Shown piece after piece: positions 50,277 to 58,477 of a DNA stretch of 64,000 bases. The position numbers and the translations under genes are program-made. Within the stretch, counting starts at the first letter, position 1, and each line of letters begins with the position of its first letter. Origin of the DNA: Streptomyces sp. NBC_00154. Lineage in GTDB: Bacteria; Actinomycetota; Actinomycetes; Streptomycetales; Streptomycetaceae. The notes under the pieces are model-generated. The model was not told the origin of the DNA. It worked only from the letters and a program-made list of their open reading frames with translations, and searched no databases. The stretch spans positions 6,082,501-6,146,500 of the forward strand of contig NZ_JAPEMI010000001.1 in the NCBI RefSeq assembly GCF_026342835.1, read 5' to 3'.

Positions 50277-51467
50277 TCACGCCGGCGTGGCGGCGGGTTC
50301 GCCGCCACGCTCCACAACCCTGTCCGCGGGTTCGCCGCCACGCTCCACAACCCTGTCCGCGGCTGTCCTGTCCGCTGTGGTCCTGTCCTCGGGGGCCTTG
50401 AGCAGGCGGGTGATCGCGCGTACCGCCGCCCGTCCCGCCCGGTTGGCCCCGATGGTGCTCGCGGAGGGCCCGTACCCGACGAGGTGGATGCGCGCGTCCC
50501 GTACGGCCTGTGTGCCCTCGACCCGGATACCGCCGCCGGGCTCGCGCAGCTTCAACGGTGCGAGATGGTCGATGGCGGCCCGGAACCCGGTCGCCCAGAG
50601 GATGACATCGGCCTCCGCCGTCCGGCCGTCGTCCCAGGTCACCCCGGTCGGAGTGATCCGGTCGAACATCGGCAACCGGTCGAGCACCCCCTCCGCGCGG
50701 GCCCGCCGGACGGCGTCGGTGAGCGGCAGCCCGGTCACGCTCACCACACTCTGCGGCGGCAGCCCCCGTCGTACGCGCTCCTCCACCATGGCCACGGCGG
50801 CCCGCCCCTGATCCTCGCCGAACGGCCCCTCCCGGAAGACCGGCGGCCGGCGCGTCACCCAGAAGGTCTCTGCCGCCACCTCGGCGATCTCCATCAGATG
50901 CTGCGTGCCGGAGGCCCCGCCGCCGACCACGATCACCCGCTGCCCGGCGAACTCCTGCGGACCCGGGTAGTTCGCGGTGTGCAGCTGGCGGCCCCGGAAG
51001 GTCTCCTGGCCCGGGTAGCGCGGCCAGAACGGCCGGTCCCAGGTGCCCGTGGCATTGATCAGGGTGCGGGTGGCGTACGTACCCTCGGATGTCTCGACCG
51101 ACAATCGCCCGCCCTCGCCCTCGCGCACGGCGCTCACCTCGACCGGCCGGTGAACCCGCAGGCCGAAGGTGCGCTCGTAGGCGTCGAAGTACTCGCCGAT
51201 CACCTCGGACGACGCCCGGCTGTCATCGGCGCCGGTCAGTTCCATGCCGGGCAGCGCGTGCATCCCGTGCACCTTGCCGTATGTCAGTGACGGCCACCGG
51301 AACTGCCATGCGCCGCCCGGCCGGGGTGCGTGGTCGAGCACGACGAAGTCGCGGTCCGGCTCCAGACCGAAGCGCCGTAGATGATAGGCGCCGGACAGGC
51401 CTGCCTGTCCGGCGCCGATCACGACCACGTCCACTTCGCGCGCTTCACCGGCCCCAGAGTTGTTCAC
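50277..51467 (-). CDS. Flavin-containing monooxygenase/NAD(P)-binding oxidoreductase
   Basis: A 396-aa flavoprotein. The FAD dinucleotide fold is VVVIGAGQAGLSGAYHL, and the NADPH fold is RVIVVGGGASGTQHLMEI, with NATGTWDRPFWPRYPGQETF and the C-terminal ATGFRAAIDHLAPL closing the active site. It resembles bacterial FMO and Baeyer-Villiger-like oxidases. GTG 51467 has a GGTAGAAG element upstream. The C-terminus ends in two perfect copies of an 11-residue unit (ADRVVERGGEP), encoded by a 33-bp tandem repeat, so its length may vary between strains. The gene lies beside the ssu operon but is probably separate from it. Confidence 0.88.
   Translation of the reverse strand: MNNSGAGEAREVDVVVIGAGQAGLSGAYHLRRFGLEPDRDFVVLDHAPRPGGAWQFRWPSLTYGKVHGMHALPGMELTGADDSRASSEVIGEYFDAYERTFGLRVHRPVEVSAVREGEGGRLSVETSEGTYATRTLINATGTWDRPFWPRYPGQETFRGRQLHTANYPGPQEFAGQRVIVVGGGASGTQHLMEIAEVAAETFWVTRRPPVFREGPFGEDQGRAAVAMVEERVRRGLPPQSVVSVTGLPLTDAVRRARAEGVLDRLPMFDRITPTGVTWDDGRTAEADVILWATGFRAAIDHLAPLKLREPGGGIRVEGTQAVRDARIHLVGYGPSASTIGANRAGRAAVRAITRLLKAPEDRTTADRTAADRVVERGGEPADRVVERGGEPAATPA
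50293..50358 (-). repeat. Perfect 33-bp tandem duplication in the monooxygenase C-terminus
   Basis: Two identical 33-bp units (50293-50325 and 50326-50358) encode ADRVVERGGEP twice. The duplication is in frame and lies just before the stop, consistent with recent slippage that only lengthens a disordered tail. Confidence 0.9.
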
Positions 51468-51505
51468 GCTTCTACCAACTGCGCGGGGGTCCGGGATCTT
51501 CCCGG

Positions 51506-52714
51506 TCAGCGACCCCCGGCGATCAGCAGCGGTGCCCCGCCCGGCGCGGACGCCGGGCGCCCGTTCGCGGCAGGTACCCCCAGCAGCGGCGAAGCCGGAA
51601 CGGTGGACAGCAGTCCGCGCGCCGCCAGCTCCGGCGTGACCCCCTCACCGAACCAGTACGCCTCCTCCAGGTGCGGGTAGCCGGAGAGCACGAAGTGCTC
51701 CACACCCAGCGCGTGATACTCCTCGATCCGGTCCGCGACATCCGCGTGACTGCCGACCAGTGCCGTGCCCGCACCGCCCCGCACCAGACCGACACCCGCC
51801 CAGAGGTTCGGCGAGATCTCCAGCTTGTCGCGCGAGCCGCCGTGCAGGGCGAGCATCCGCTGCTGTCCCACCGACTCGCTCCGTCCCAGCGCCTGCTGCG
51901 CAGCGGCGATCGTCTCCGGATCGAGATCGCCGAGCAGTCGGTCCGCCGTTGCCCACGCCTCCTTCGCCGAGTCGCGCGAGATGGTGTGCAGCCGGATCCC
52001 GAACCGGACATCGCGACCCTGCTCCTCCGCGAGCCCGCGGATCCAGTCGATCTTCTGCTTCACATCCGCCGGCGGCTCGCCCCAGGTCAGATACACATCG
52101 GCGTGTGCGGCGGCCACGGGCCCGGCCGCCGCCGACGACCCGCCGAAGAAGATCTCCGGCAGCGGGTCCGGCGGCAGCGCCGTCAGCCCGCCCTCCACCT
52201 GATAGTGCTCACCGTCGAAGTCGTACGGCTGCCCGCTCCACACACCGCGGACCACCGAAAGGAACTCGGCGGTCCGCGCGTAACGCCGGTCGTGGTCCAG
52301 ATGGTCGCCGAACCGCCGCTGCTCGGTCGAGTCGCCGCCCGTCACCACATTGAGCAGCAGCCGGCCCCGGGTGATCCGCTGATACGTCGCGGCCATCTGC
52401 GCCGCGAGCACCGGCGAGATCACGCCCGGCCGGAAGGCAACCAGGAACTTCAGCCGCTCGGTGTGCTGGGCCAGCGCCACCGTCGTCAGCCAGGCGTCCT
52501 CGCACCAGGTGCCGGTCGGCGTCAGCACCGCCTCGAAGCCCAGTTGCTCGGCCGCCTTGGCGATCTGTGCCAGATACTCGATATCGGGCGCCCGGACCCC
52601 GCTCACCGGAGTGATCCGGTCCCGCTTGATCCCGCCGTCGGTGTACGCGTGGCGGTCGACGAGTGTGCGGCCGTCACCGCCGGTGGGCAGGAACCAGTGC
52701 AGATGAACGTTCAT
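51506..52714 (-). CDS. ssuD: FMNH2-dependent alkanesulfonate monooxygenase
   Basis: A 402-aa LLM-class flavin monooxygenase that releases sulfite from aliphatic sulfonates. Family segments are MNVHLHWFLPTGGDGR, TPTGTWCEDAWLTTVALAQH, QRITRGRLLLNVVTGGDSTE and LPEIFFGGSSAAAGPVAAAH. ATG 52714 has GGAAAGG about 7 nt upstream and overlaps the ssuA stop by 4 nt (ATGA). It is the last gene of a permease-ATPase-binding protein-monooxygenase operon. The reduced flavin supplier (SsuE) is not in this operon and must be encoded elsewhere. A Gly/Pro-rich C-terminal tail is longer than in E. coli. Confidence 0.93.
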   Translation of the reverse strand: MNVHLHWFLPTGGDGRTLVDRHAYTDGGIKRDRITPVSGVRAPDIEYLAQIAKAAEQLGFEAVLTPTGTWCEDAWLTTVALAQHTERLKFLVAFRPGVISPVLAAQMAATYQRITRGRLLLNVVTGGDSTEQRRFGDHLDHDRRYARTAEFLSVVRGVWSGQPYDFDGEHYQVEGGLTALPPDPLPEIFFGGSSAAAGPVAAAHADVYLTWGEPPADVKQKIDWIRGLAEEQGRDVRFGIRLHTISRDSAKEAWATADRLLGDLDPETIAAAQQALGRSESVGQQRMLALHGGSRDKLEISPNLWAGVGLVRGGAGTALVGSHADVADRIEEYHALGVEHFVLSGYPHLEEAYWFGEGVTPELAARGLLSTVPASPLLGVPAANGRPASAPGGAPLLIAGGR

Positions 52715-53739
52715 GACGTGGCCTTTCCGTACGAGCGGGGGGCTGCCGAGGACGCGGGCAGATCGCGGTTGAACCGGGTGTCGACGTAGTCCTTGAAGGT
52801 GAACCGGCGAGGAATGAGTTTCAGATCGGCGAAGGTGTCGGCGATCGCCTGCTCGGACGCGATCGCCGCCGGGTCGACGGCAACGGGCACCCGCGTCCCG
52901 TAACTGCGCTTCACGGCGTCCAGAGCGACGGCGTACGGCAGCCCGGTCTCCTTCGCCCAGACCTTCGCCCACGCCTCCGGATGCTTGAACACCCAGCTCT
53001 GTGCGCGCTCCAGACGGACCAGCAGGTCACCGATCGCCTTGGACTTCTTGGCATCCTTCAGGGCCGCGGGAGAGGCGACCTGGAAGCTCAGGCCGTTGAC
53101 GACCCCCTCGCCCGTGGTCAGCGCCCGCGCCCGCGCACTGCGCAGGATCTGCGAGGTGTACGGATCCCAGATCGCCCAGGCATCGACCTTGCCCCGGCTG
53201 AACGCGGCCAGCGCATCGGCCGGCTGAAGGAAGTTCAGTTTTACGTCCGAGAGGCTCAGCCCCGCCTTCTTCAGCGAGGCGACGAGCTGGAAGTGGGCGG
53301 AGCTTCCCTGGGCCACCGCAATGGACTTGCCCTTCAGCTGCGCGGGCGTCTTCAGCCCGGAGCCCTTCGGCACCACGATTGCCTCGCCCGCGGACGATCC
53401 ATGGGAGGCGCCCACCACCACGATCTTCGAGTCGGAACCCGCGGCAAAAACCGGCGGTGTGTTGCCGACACCGCCGATGTCCACGGCCTTGGCGTTCACC
53501 GCCTCCAGAAGTGGCGGCCCGGAGGTGAAGGTCGACCATTTGATCCGGTAGCCGAGGTTGTCGAGCTCTCCCGAGGCCCGCAGGATCGCCTCGTAACCTC
53601 CTTTCTGGTCACCGACGTTGAGCGTCACGCCGCCCTGGCCGTCGGTGCTGTCCGTGGTGGATGCGGACGAGGCACCACCGCAGGCGGTGAGCAGCAGGGC
53701 GAGCGGCAGAAGCAGAGCGGGCAGGGTACGGCGTCTCAT
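52711..53739 (-). CDS. ssuA: Aliphatic sulfonate ABC transporter, substrate-binding lipoprotein
   Basis: A 342-aa lipoprotein with signal MRRRTLPALLLPLALLLTAC (lipobox LTAC) and a SsuA/TauA-type bilobed binding domain: LNVGDQKGGYEAILRASGEL, FTSGPPLLEAVNAKAVDIGG, VGNTPPVFAAGSDSKIVVVG and LQPADALAAFSRGKVDAWAI. It captures sulfonates outside the membrane and delivers them to SsuC. ATG 53739 has GGAAAGAGG 7 nt upstream; the ATG at 53769 lies before it. It is third in the operon and overlaps ssuD by 4 nt. Confidence 0.93.
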   Translation of the reverse strand: MRRRTLPALLLPLALLLTACGGASSASTTDSTDGQGGVTLNVGDQKGGYEAILRASGELDNLGYRIKWSTFTSGPPLLEAVNAKAVDIGGVGNTPPVFAAGSDSKIVVVGASHGSSAGEAIVVPKGSGLKTPAQLKGKSIAVAQGSSAHFQLVASLKKAGLSLSDVKLNFLQPADALAAFSRGKVDAWAIWDPYTSQILRSARARALTTGEGVVNGLSFQVASPAALKDAKKSKAIGDLLVRLERAQSWVFKHPEAWAKVWAKETGLPYAVALDAVKRSYGTRVPVAVDPAAIASEQAIADTFADLKLIPRRFTFKDYVDTRFNRDLPASSAAPRSYGKATS

Positions 53740-53801
53740 GACATGCCTCTTTCCGAAGGTCGAACGCATAGGGAAGGTGTGCTGGTCAGCGGTCGGCCTG
53801 G

Positions 53802-54560
53802 TCAGGCGGCCTTGGCCGGAGCGGCGTGCTCCGCGACACCCAGCTCGGTCAGCAGCCGGGAGCGCAGCGCGGCGAACTCGGGACTGCTCACGGTGCGCGG
53901 CCGGTCCAGATCAACGGGCGTCCCGTATGCGATGGCGCCGTCCCGCATCACCAGCGCACGGTCGGCGAGCAGCAGCGCCTCGTCCACGTCATGTGTGACG
54001 AGCAGCACCGCGCAGCCGCGCCGCTGCCAGAGTTCGGCGACCAGTTGCTGCGCCTTGATCCGGGTCAGCGCGTCGAGCGCACCGAACGGCTCGTCGAGCA
54101 GCAGCAGATCCGGTTCGCGCACCAGGGCCCGCGCCAGCGAAGCCCGCTGCGCCTCACCACCTGAGAGCGTCTTGGGCCAGGCCCCGGCTCGCTCGCCGAG
54201 CCCGACCTCCTCCAACGCCCGCTCGGCCACGGCCCGGTCGGGCTTGTCCGGCAACCCGAGCAGCACATTGCGCCAGACCCGCTTCCACGGCATCAGCCGA
54301 GGCGCCTGGAAGGCAACAGCCCGTCGCTTGGGCACCAGCACCGTGCCCGTGATGTCGCGGTCGAGCCCGGCCAGCACCCGCAGCAGAGTCGACTTCCCGC
54401 AGCCGCTGCGCCCGAGCAGCGCGGTGAACTCCCCGGCGCGCAGGGTGAGATCGAGCCCGTCGACGACGGCCCGCCCGTCGAAGGAACGGGTCAGTCCCTC
54501 CACCCGCACGGCGGTGTCGTAGGGCCGGGCGCTCACTGGCCCGTGAAGGTCGGTCGCCAT
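53802..54560 (-). CDS. ssuB: Aliphatic sulfonate ABC transporter, ATP-binding protein
   Basis: A 252-aa ATPase. Walker A is LLGRSGCGKSTLLR, the Q-loop region AFQAPRLMPWKRVWRNVLLG, signature KTLSGGEAQRASLARALV, Walker B LLLLDEPFGALDALTR and H-loop VTHDVDEALLLADR, all intact and of the SsuB/TauB subtype. ATG 54560 lies inside the 3' end of ssuC (28-nt overlap), so translation is coupled. A GAAAGG element is 11 nt upstream. It energises the permease for sulfonate uptake under sulfate limitation. Confidence 0.93.
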   Translation of the reverse strand: MATDLHGPVSARPYDTAVRVEGLTRSFDGRAVVDGLDLTLRAGEFTALLGRSGCGKSTLLRVLAGLDRDITGTVLVPKRRAVAFQAPRLMPWKRVWRNVLLGLPDKPDRAVAERALEEVGLGERAGAWPKTLSGGEAQRASLARALVREPDLLLLDEPFGALDALTRIKAQQLVAELWQRRGCAVLLVTHDVDEALLLADRALVMRDGAIAYGTPVDLDRPRTVSSPEFAALRSRLLTELGVAEHAAPAKAA

Positions 54561-55417
54561 TGCAGCAGCAGCCTTTCGAGTATCCGGACGATGACATCGG
54601 CGGTGAGACCGAGGAATGCGTAGACGACCAGGCACACGACGATGACGTCGGTACGGAAGAACTCCCGGGCCTGGTTCATCAGGAAGCCGATCCCGGCGTC
54701 GGCGTTGACGGACTCGCCGAAGACCAGCGCCAGCCAGGCGGTGGCGAGCGAATAGCGCAGCCCCGTCATGGCCCCGCGGAGGGCGCCAGGCAGCACCACA
54801 TGCCGGATGAGACCCCAACGCCCGAGCCCCAACGACCGCCCCGCTTCGACGAGTTGTTCGTCCACACCCCGGATGCCGGCGTACACATTGAGGTAGAGAT
54901 GGAAGGCCACACCGAGCGCGATCAGCGCCACCTTCGGGGCCTCACCGATCCCCAGCCAGATGATGAACAACGGGATCAGCCCTACCCAGGGGACGGTCCG
55001 CAGCATCTGCACGGTCGCGTCCACAAGATCCTCGCCGAGCCGGGACAGTCCGGACACCAACGCCAGCGCGGTCCCGACGACACCACCGAGGACCAGGCCC
55101 ACGGCAACCCGCTGGAGCGAGATCCCCATTGCCGACGGCAGGGTCCCGTCGGCGATCAGATCCGATCCGGCCCGGGCGATGGTTCCGGGCGACGCGAGCA
55201 CATCGGGATGCAGGACACCCGTCGCACTGAGCACCTGCCACAGTGCGAGAAGCAGCACCGGACCGATGGCTCGCCGCAGTGGGCGGGGTACGGACCGCAG
55301 CCGTGAGCCGCGGGCGGACTCCGGCACGACGGGCTCGAGTTCGACTGCCGTTTGAGGATCGGGTGTATCGATTTCCTCTGATATATCCGGCGGGGCGAGG
55401 GCATGGCCAAGGGTCAT
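54533..55417 (-). CDS. ssuC: Aliphatic sulfonate ABC transporter, permease
   Basis: A 294-aa permease. After a polar N-tail of about 45 residues there are six transmembrane helices, and the coupling loop EAGRSLGLGRWGLIRHVVLPGALRG matches the EAA motif of the family. Other segments are TVPWVGLIPLFIIWLGIGEA and ATAWLALVFGESVNADAGIG. ATG 55417 has GGAG 7 nt upstream. It is the first structural gene of the ssu operon and lies 207 nt after a cysteine-ending leader peptide and a possible attenuator. Confidence 0.93.
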   Translation of the reverse strand: MTLGHALAPPDISEEIDTPDPQTAVELEPVVPESARGSRLRSVPRPLRRAIGPVLLLALWQVLSATGVLHPDVLASPGTIARAGSDLIADGTLPSAMGISLQRVAVGLVLGGVVGTALALVSGLSRLGEDLVDATVQMLRTVPWVGLIPLFIIWLGIGEAPKVALIALGVAFHLYLNVYAGIRGVDEQLVEAGRSLGLGRWGLIRHVVLPGALRGAMTGLRYSLATAWLALVFGESVNADAGIGFLMNQAREFFRTDVIVVCLVVYAFLGLTADVIVRILERLLLQWRPTFTGQ

Positions 55418-55570
55418 GAAAGCTCCACGAGCAGTCCACGGACGGGGAGAACGCACACCTCGACAGCCCGGCACGCCGACGGTGGACCCGCTACGGCACG
55501 GGAGCTACGACAGGGGCGGGGTGAGATGGCGTACGACGAGGCGCTTACGGCAACAGAGGGGTGCGCAAGC

Positions 55571-55603
55571 CAGGTGCGGGCCGAATGAACCCTTGTTCAC
55601 CTG
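55571..55603 (-). promoter_or_regulatory. Mutually exclusive hairpins between the leader peptide and ssuC
   Basis: On the minus strand CAGGTG (55603-55598) can pair with CACCTG (55576-55571), or the shorter hairpin TGAAC/GTTCA (55599-55595 with 55590-55586) can form. The two share bases 55598-55599, so only one exists at a time. This lies 22 to 54 nt after the leader peptide stop, the position for an attenuator or anti-attenuator responding to ribosome stalling at the Cys codons. Confidence 0.45.
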
Positions 55604-55624
55604 CGGAATTGTGCTGAAGGAACG

Positions 55625-55708
55625 TCAGCAACCGCGACAACACGCGGCAGAGGCCACCCGCAGCAGGTCGATGTGACCGCGCGAAGTGAGCAGAGCTGAA
55701 CGGAACAT
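55625..55708 (-). CDS. Leader peptide of the ssu operon (27 aa, ends in Cys-rich CCRGC)
   Basis: ATG 55708 opens a 27-codon frame to TGA 55625-55627. It has the pattern of actinobacterial sulfur-operon leader peptides: a basic-hydrophobic core SRGHIDLLRVASAACC and a terminal cluster CCRGC with three of its last five residues Cys. Slow translation at Cys codons when cysteine is scarce is the known mode of control for polycysteine leader ORFs upstream of sulfur genes in mycobacteria. The promoter places the transcription start at the A of ATG, so the peptide is leaderless. It lies 207 nt before ssuC. Confidence 0.8.
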   Translation of the reverse strand: MFRSALLTSRGHIDLLRVASAACCRGC

Positions 55709-55715
55709 GTCGCCG

Positions 55716-55745
55716 AACGTAGCGACGCAGCTCGGAACCGGTCAA
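55716..55745 (-). promoter_or_regulatory. Promoter of the ssu operon, giving a leaderless leader peptide
   Basis: On the minus strand TTGACC (55745-55740), an 18-nt spacer, then TACGTT (55721-55716), then exactly 7 nt to ATG 55708. This is a near-consensus housekeeping promoter, and the spacing predicts that transcription starts at the start codon. Confidence 0.75.
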
Positions 55746-55800
55746 TGCCGTCTCGGCACGTGGACGCACCATCTCGCGCCAGGAGCGGGAAGATGGGAGC

Positions 55801-56223
55801 ATGCCCGATGCCTTCACCACCAGCGTTCTGCAACTCACGACCGGTGACACCGAGACGGTCACCGACCTGACGAACGACTGCGAACGATTCCTCACCCGCG
55901 CTGCCGTCGGCCGGGACGGCCTCCTCAATATCTTCGTGCCCCACGCAACCGCCGGAATCGCCATCCTGGAAACCGGCGCAGGCAGCGACGACGACCTCCT
56001 CGCCACCCTCCACACACTGCTGCCCGCGGACGACCGCTACCAACACCGCCACGGCAGCCCCGGCCACGGCCGCGACCACGTACTGCCGGCCCTCATCGCG
56101 CCACACGCCACTCTGCCGGTGATCGGCGGACGGCTGGAACTGGGGACGTGGCAGTCGGTGTGCCTGGTCGATACAAACAGGAGCAACACCAACCGCAACG
56201 TCCGGTTGAGCTTCTTCGGCTAG
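55801..56223 (+). CDS. YjbQ/UPF0047 family protein
   Basis: A 140-aa protein of the YjbQ family, a small beta-rich fold with a metal-like histidine cluster. Signature segments are IFVPHATAGIAILETG, RYQHRHGSPGHGRDHVLPAL and LIAPHATLPVIGGRLELGTW, followed by QSVCLVDTNRSN. In E. coli the protein shows weak thiamine-phosphate synthase activity, but its true role is unknown. It is divergent from the ssu leader, with about 90 bases between. A GGGAG element is close to ATG 55801. Confidence 0.9.
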   Translation: MPDAFTTSVLQLTTGDTETVTDLTNDCERFLTRAAVGRDGLLNIFVPHATAGIAILETGAGSDDDLLATLHTLLPADDRYQHRHGSPGHGRDHVLPALIAPHATLPVIGGRLELGTWQSVCLVDTNRSNTNRNVRLSFFG

Positions 56224-56868
56224 CGAGTGGCTTCGGTGGCACTGTAGAGGGGAAGTCCGGCCGCGCCAACTGAGTGGTGGGCACGGTTGCCCGTCGGTCC
56301 GCAGGTTACTGAGCTTCGCTCCACCTCGTGCGCAGGGGAAACTCCCTTCCGCGTCGTCCACCTGTTCCCGATGACGTCGCACGTGGAGTGCGTGGCGATT
56401 CTTGAGCCCGCAGCAAAGGGCCTCTGACCTGCTGATTTTCTGATTCCCCAGGTTGCGGGCGCGTCGTGCCGACATGCTTCCGTAGGTCCACGACGTGGGG
56501 CGTCTCCCTGGCCTGTGAAGGTCATCCGACCTGGCCTTTCCGGGGTCGGCGCCGGATCGACGGGATTGTCTTGCCGCCCCTTTGCCCGGACGACGCAAGC
56601 CGTCTCGACGCTCAGATGACGCTCGTTCTGATGAGGCGTCACGGCAGTGGTGAGGGTTGCTGAGGCAGCCCGCCTGGCCCGAGTCGGGGACTACACGTAC
56701 GCAGCGCACCCGCCCGCCGACAGATGTCTGTTCGCGGTGCTCTCCGTCCATACGATCCACTGCGTGCCGGTAGGTCTTAGGCCCGGGGCACGGTGACGCC
56801 ACACCAGGAGCGGATGTGCGCCCGCGCACGAGGCGGTTGCGTTGGTGCCGCCGCACCCCGGGTGTCAG
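56224..56868. other. 645-base stretch without a recognisable gene
   Basis: Frames on both strands give unbalanced, low-information peptides. The base composition is lower in GC than the neighbours in places (for example GATTTTCTGATTCC near 56430). It contains a short inverted word AGGTCATCCGACCT (56519-56532). No promoter, RNA gene or IS end was recognised. Position beside a pseudogene suggests accessory or decayed DNA. Confidence 0.5.
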
Positions 56869-57168
56869 GGGCCTGAGAAGGGCTTTGAGGGCTTCGCGGT
56901 GGCCCATCGCCCGGTATCCCTCGGGTGTCTGTTCCAAGGTGAGGGTGTGGTCAAAAGCCCTTTCCAGCACGGCGCGAGTGCCGTGGCCGCCGGTGAGGTC
57001 GCGGACCTTGGTGATGCCTTGGTCGCCGAGCGGCTTGGCGGACAGCACGGCGAGGAGGCCCACGGCGCCGCCGCCGACAACGGTGACGGAGTCGCCCGGC
57101 GTGATCCGGGCCAGGTGGGCGGCGTGGTAGTCGGTGCCGTAGACGTCGGCGGGGGTGAGCAGTGTCCT
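56869..57168 (-). pseudogene. Internally deleted zinc-type alcohol dehydrogenase
   Basis: One frame holds three pieces of an MDR alcohol dehydrogenase in order: RTLLTPADVYGTDYHAA with SVTVVGGGAVGLLAVLSAK (cofactor fold), DQGITKVRDLTGGHGTRAVL, and AFDHTLTLEQTPEGYRAMGH ending ALKALLRP. In the family these are separated by roughly 20 and 90 residues that are missing here, and the N-terminal zinc-binding domain and the normal stop are absent. Both deletions kept the frame. It is too short to be an enzyme. Confidence 0.75.
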
Positions 57169-57302
57169 CGGTGAGCGGGGTCCCGGCCCGCTACCACCGT
57201 TTGGCCCCGGGCACGAGCGTCCGAATCGGCTGATGACCGGCGGCGGCGCCTTTCTCGCGGTCCCTTTCCCTACCACCTTTCAGCGGCTCGAACCCCGGGC
57301 CA

Positions 57303-58454
57303 TCAGGCCCGGGGGTGGCGGAGTCGGAGCTCGCGGAAGAACGCGATGATGTCGTCGGCGAGCAGGGCGGGTTCCTCGTGGGAGGCGAAGTGTCCGCCGC
57401 GGGGCATGCGCGTGTGGCGCGTGAGCCGGTAGGCGCGCTCGGCCCAGCTTCGTGGCGGTCGGGAGAGGTCCGCGGGGAACTGGGCGAGCGCGGTGGGGAC
57501 CTCCACCCGCCGTACTCGTCGGGTCAGGTGGTGCGCGTACTCGTAGTACGGGCGGAAGGACGTGGAGATGGTGCCGGTGAACCAGTAGAGGGACGCCTGG
57601 GTGAGGACGAAGTCGTCGGTGAAGCGGGTGGACAGATCGCCTCCGCAGTCGCTCCATACGCGGTATTTCTCCAGGATCCAGGAGAGCAGTCCGGCGGGTG
57701 AGTCGTTCAGGGCGGGGGCGAGGGTGAGAGGGCGGGTGTTCTGCTGGTGCATGTAGCCGCCCTCCTCCGCCTGCCAGGCCGCGGCGGAGGCGAGGTACGT
57801 CTGCTCCTCCGAGGACAACGAGGCTGGGTCATGGTCGGCCGGGGCTGCGACGGCGAGCAGGTGGATGCCGACGAGGGCCTCGGGGTGCGCTTCGGCGAGC
57901 CGAGAGGTGGTGCCGGCGCCCAGGTCGCCGCCGTGGGCCGCGTAGCGGGGGAAGCCGAGGTGGTCGTGCATCAGCCGGTGCCAGAGGTCGTGGGTCTGCT
58001 CGGTGCCGTCGAGGGTGGGCCGCTGGGGGGAGAAGGCGAAGCCTGGCAGTGAGGGGACGATGACGGTGAAGGCGTCCCGGGCGTCGCCTCCGTGGCGGGA
58101 GGGGGCGGCCAGGCGTTCGGCGAGGGCGGTGAGTTCCAGGACGGTGCTCGGCCAGCCGTGGGTGAGCACGATCGGCAGGGCGTCGGGGTGCTCGCCGTCG
58201 TATCGGAGGTAGTGCACCGGCGTGCCGTCGATGTCGGCGAAGTGAGACGGCAGGGCGTTGACGGCGGCTTCGTGGGCCCGCCAGTCGTAGCCCGAGGCCC
58301 AGTACGCGACGAGGCGGCGGAGTTCGGCGGCGGCGGTACCCGCCTCCCAGCCGTCGACGGGCCAGGGCTTGGCCCACCGGGTCGCGCGCAGTCGGGCGCG
58401 GAGGTCCTCCAGGTCGGCGTCACTGACGCTGATGACGGGGGTGGCGGTCGGCAC
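57303..58454 (-). CDS. Epoxide hydrolase family protein (EHN type)
   Basis: A 383-aa alpha/beta hydrolase with the N-terminal EHN cap (ISVSDADLEDLRARLRATRW). The oxyanion region is VLTHGWPSTVLE, the nucleophile elbow AAHGGDLGAGTTSRLAE (Asp in GGD), and the catalytic histidine is in MPRGGHFASHEEPALLADDI. This is the pattern of microsomal-type epoxide hydrolases. GTG 58454 has GAGGAGA 6 nt upstream. It follows the MFS gene by 23 nt and belongs to a tetR-MFS-hydrolase operon, so it likely detoxifies a compound the pump exports. Confidence 0.9.
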   Translation of the reverse strand: MPTATPVISVSDADLEDLRARLRATRWAKPWPVDGWEAGTAAAELRRLVAYWASGYDWRAHEAAVNALPSHFADIDGTPVHYLRYDGEHPDALPIVLTHGWPSTVLELTALAERLAAPSRHGGDARDAFTVIVPSLPGFAFSPQRPTLDGTEQTHDLWHRLMHDHLGFPRYAAHGGDLGAGTTSRLAEAHPEALVGIHLLAVAAPADHDPASLSSEEQTYLASAAAWQAEEGGYMHQQNTRPLTLAPALNDSPAGLLSWILEKYRVWSDCGGDLSTRFTDDFVLTQASLYWFTGTISTSFRPYYEYAHHLTRRVRRVEVPTALAQFPADLSRPPRSWAERAYRLTRHTRMPRGGHFASHEEPALLADDIIAFFRELRLRHPRA

Positions 58455-58477
58455 GGTGTTCTCCTCGGTGCGTGTGT

